This document shows, piece after piece, positions 47,631 to 64,000 of a DNA stretch of 64,000 nt. The number at the start of each line of letters is the position of its first letter. Position 1 is the stretch's first letter. A program made the translations under genes and the position numbers. This stretch comes from Dromiciops gliroides (Eukaryota; Chordata; Mammalia; Microbiotheria; Microbiotheriidae): assembly GCF_019393635.1 (NCBI RefSeq), contig NC_057867.1, positions 61,703,992 to 61,767,991 on the forward strand, read 5' to 3'. The notes beneath the pieces are model-generated. The model was not told the DNA's origin and ran no database searches. It saw nothing but the letters and a program-made list of their open reading frames with translations.

Positions 47631-47645
47631 ATGAATCCGTTGTGA
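47631..47645 (+). other. Four-codon upstream ORF (MNPL-stop)
   Basis: ATG AAT CCG TTG TGA lies 60 nt before the TMEM185A ATG. Its context, gcaccATGa, has A at -3 and is better than that of the main start (G at -3). If the transcription start is upstream of 47631 this would be a minimal uORF able to dampen or time translation. Confidence 0.5.
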
Positions 47646-47704
47646 CGCGCGACTAGAGCGGTGTCGGGGAGGAAGGAGAGGAGTAAGCAGCAGAGTTCTT
47701 CGCC

Positions 47705-61241
<13,537 letters not shown>

Positions 61242-61298
61242 TAAAACCTTTGGTTACTTATTTTATCTTGAATTTCCTTCCAATCATTTTAGTGTAGT

Positions 61299-61299
61299 T

Positions 61300-61346
<47 letters not shown>

Positions 61347-61357
61347 CGCGTGTGTGT
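61299..61357. repeat. (GT)n microsatellite
   Basis: Starts about 95 bp after the exon 3 donor; ends with ATGCGCGTGTGTGT. Confidence 0.95.
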
Positions 61358-61639
61358 AAGAACACAAGATGGCAATAATAATAATAATATCCTTTTCTTA
61401 CCATTTTAAAAAGTGTACACAAAGTAATAAAATGATCTGTCAGAAAATTATGCAGATTTTTATATTTAAAGTTGTTTATTTGACCTTCAACTCTAGCATT
61501 TTAAAATATTTTATGTTCATCAAATTGACTAAATTTCTGTTGTTCCTTCCCTTTGAACTTCTTTCTTGACTATGTAAAGAGTAAATTTCAATAGGCACTG
61601 TTTAAAGACAGTAGAGAAAAATTTCCCATAAGAATCTAA

Positions 61640-62985
61640 CCACAACTATACTAGGAAGGACTGCTACAACCTACCTGACAAGTGTTTATTTAGCCTCTCC
61701 TTAAAGGCGTCTGATGAGGAGAAATCCACTACCTTCTGATGACCATCTGAGGCAATCTGTTCCACTTTTAGATATCTGTAATTGTTAGCATTTTTTCCTT
61801 ACATCAAGCCTGAATTTTTCTCTTTCCACTGTTTACATATTGCTCCTGGCTCTGAGGCCATGCAAGTATACCTCTTGTATGTAACAGTTCTTCAAGTACT
61901 TGAACATAGCTGTCATGCTGTAGCCTACACCCATCAGTTTCTTTTTCTCTAAGCTAAATTTCTTCGTTCCTTTCATCCAGTCCTCTGATGACATGGTCTA
62001 AAGGCTTTTCACTATCCTGGTTGCCTTCTCTGAATACTCTCAAGCTTAGATCAATGTCTTTTCCTAAAACGTGACTTTCAGAACTGAACAAAGTACTCTA
62101 AATATGGTCTGACCAGGGCAAAGTATAGCATAAATTTCACCTCCATAATTCTGGCAACTGTGCCTTTCTTAATGCCTCCTAAGATGATCACATGAGCTTT
62201 TTTGTTTGTTATAGCACATCAACTCCTTGAGCTTTTAGACCATCATTCTTCCCCTTTTTTTCAAAGCTAGAGAGAAACCTTTTTCACAACTCCCTTATTT
62301 TGTACTAGTAAGGTTGTTGGGTTATTTTTTTAACCCAAGCATAACACTTTACATGTATCTCTAATAAATGCCAACTTAGTAGATTTGGCCAAAATATTTT
62401 AGCCTGCTCAGATCTTTTTAGATCCTGATGCTGTTGTCTAATGTGTTAACTATCCCGTCTAACTTTGTGTTAGATGGCATATTTTTTGGATTTATAGATA
62501 AGTTTTTATCCAACACATTGATAAAAATGATAAATAGCACAGGGCCAAACACCAATCCCTGGGCCAAGTTGACAGTGAACCATTAATGACTATTCTTGCC
62601 ATCTGGCTATTCACCAAGTTCCAGAGCTACTAAGCTGTAGCATCTTCTAGCCCACACTTTCTCATCTTGTCCATGATAAAAGCATGAGAGTCTTTGTCAA
62701 ACACTTTGCTTGTAACTAAGTAAACTATAATTACAGCATTCCTCTGATCATCCACTGGTCCAGTAAGGCTGTCAAAGGAGCAAATTACGATATTCGAGAA
62801 TGAGCTGTTCTTGTTGAAGCCCTTCTGGCTCTTTGTGATCACTGTTTCCTTTTTGAGATGTTGCCTAACCATCCTTTTGAGTAATATGCTTTAGAATTGT
62901 GCCAGAAATTGAGGTCAAGCTCATTGACCTATAGTTTGCAGACTTTGAAATGAATTTTTGGTAATATCTTTGAGAAAGTAAATGT
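61640..62985 (-). mobile_element. CR1/L3-type LINE relic with reverse-transcriptase motifs
   Basis: The minus strand reads as a CR1-clade reverse transcriptase. The open stretch 62630-62872 contains SQKGFNKNSSFSN, VYLVTSKVFDKDSHAFIMDK and MRKCGLED, which align with the family's QHGF..G.S...N, VYLDFSKAFDTVSH and KYGLDEW-like motifs. The catalytic Asp of YLD is Val here. The rest to 61640 resembles the C-terminal/3' part in pieces (plus-strand gaccagggcaaagtatagca, tccctgggccaagttgacag). An old inactive copy in TMEM185A intron 3. Confidence 0.78.
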
Positions 62986-62989
62986 AAAC

Positions 62990-63745
62990 ACAAATGCTAG
63001 CAGTGTTGCACACTGAACAGTTATTTCCAGCTGTAGAGTTGGAAAAAAACCTTTTCAGAGCCACAATCTTGGCAGCCCTACCTACTAGAGGTTAAAACAT
63101 GGCAAAACCTGCCTGTCTCTTATAAGGATTGTGTGTTTGCCCTCTTTGTGCCTATCAGTGTAGTATTTGGAATGTTAGGAGAGGGCTTTGATAAAGAAAA
63201 TACTACTATGTGTTATGAGAAAGTGGTTTGCTAGCCAGACATGGAGGAGAGACTAGGTGCTTATACAGTTCCTTTCTCACCAGTTTGGCATGTTTCATGT
63301 TCTGATAGTTGATTGTACTAGGAAACTATTCTGCCATGTGGCAGGAGTTCTTATCAGACTAGAGAAGCACATGCTAAGGCCTCTTTTACTTAGAAGAGCA
63401 GCATTAATTTCCTTCATGATACAGCCTGGACTAATCACCTCCCCCCCAAAACAAACAAACTACACATGAATTCTTTTTCCTGACACGTAAGCCTAATAAG
63501 ATATGAGAGGCTAAACACTGTACCGTTAGCAATGCAAGGTTTATACTTACATTTCTTTGTACAGGAAAAATCTTTTTTGAGTTGAGTCCTAGAAGATTTA
63601 GAGGCAAAAGCCTTCAGTTAAACTTGTTTCATTCTAACTAGAATGTCTCACAACCATCCTAATTTGGTCCATTACCAGTTCATGTTATCCAGCCTCCTCA
63701 TTGCAGCAAGGCAGCCCTTTTCTTTGTTCCATAATTGATTCTCTG
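62990..63745. other. TMEM185A intron 3, unassigned
   Basis: No exon 4 sequence or recognised element. Confidence 0.6.
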
Positions 63746-63749
63746 TCTC

Positions 63750-64000
63750 CCAACAGGAGCTGTTCGAACGTTATTCTCCTCCTGACCTTCAAGCTCCTCA
63801 CACCTACTCCTTACCATTCTCTACATCAGCTCCCTCTTCTCCCATTCTCTTCATCTCAAAATCCTTTGACATCATCTCCCACTCTCTCTTTTTCTCCAGT
63901 CCCTGACAAAGGCCAACACTCTCAAGGCCAACCGACCTCTACATGGGCACTTGATCTTATCCCCTCCCATCTTCTCCCACAGAATGCATCCTCACTCATC
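63750..64000 (+). mobile_element. L2 LINE coding fragment running off the window
   Basis: C/T-rich codons ending ...caaggccaaccgacctctacat and cttgatcttatcccctcccat match the L2 region upstream of the reverse transcriptase. The fragment is cut by the window edge. Confidence 0.5.

Noticed and set aside
63730..63790. tctgtctcccaacag|gagctgttc as the exon 4 acceptor of TMEM185A
   Set aside because: The following sequence does not encode the expected ELEILCSVN-like continuation and reads as L2.

Overview
The window looks like nuclear DNA of a marsupial (metatherian mammal). It holds more than two dozen young tRNA-headed SINEs of the marsupial WSINE1/MAR1 type, one MAR1-type SINE with an RTE-derived tail, marsupial-type L1 pieces, and many ancient MIR/CORE-SINE, L2 and CR1/L3 fragments. 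I cannot tell an Australian from an American marsupial by eye.

One protein-coding gene is supported. It is TMEM185A on the plus strand: exon 1 at 47705-47742 (coding part), exon 2 at 59307-59483 and exon 3 at 60998-61205. Together they encode residues 1-141 of a conserved multi-pass membrane protein. The remaining exons lie beyond position 64000. The splice sites are canonical and the codon phases agree across both junctions. The start lies in a GC- and CpG-rich, apparently TATA-less promoter (about 46560-47800). This promoter has two identical NRF1-like elements 102 bp apart, a GGA-rich purine tract, and a four-codon upstream ORF 60 bp before the main start. The human orthologue is the FRAXF fragile-site gene. 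No CGG/GCC array is seen here.

The left 46.5 kb has no recognisable gene. Positions 1-29000 are a mosaic of old LINE fragments (CR1/L3, L2, L1) broken up by SINEs, including a 1.8 kb L2 reverse-transcriptase relic at 21879-23640 and an L1 ORF2 relic near 10200-11320. Positions 29000-39100 are poorer in known repeats. They hold degenerate related modules, a three-copy tandem repeat of about 160 bp, and a 100-codon open frame on the minus strand. Positions 39400-46500 hold an L2 with three later insertions, a complete solo LTR with a 4-bp target duplication, more L2, and a degenerate minisatellite.

The right part (47743-64000) is TMEM185A intronic DNA with two more L2 relics, a GT/GA microsatellite, a CR1/L3 reverse-transcriptase relic and the start of another L2.

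A possible divergent first exon on the minus strand (46636-46753, good GTGAGT donor) lies on the left side of the promoter. No bacterial-type system, CRISPR array, rRNA or genuine tRNA gene was found. No clearly new biological system is evident. The best leads are the promoter architecture, the possible divergent transcript and the unexplained repeat modules at 29-39 kb.
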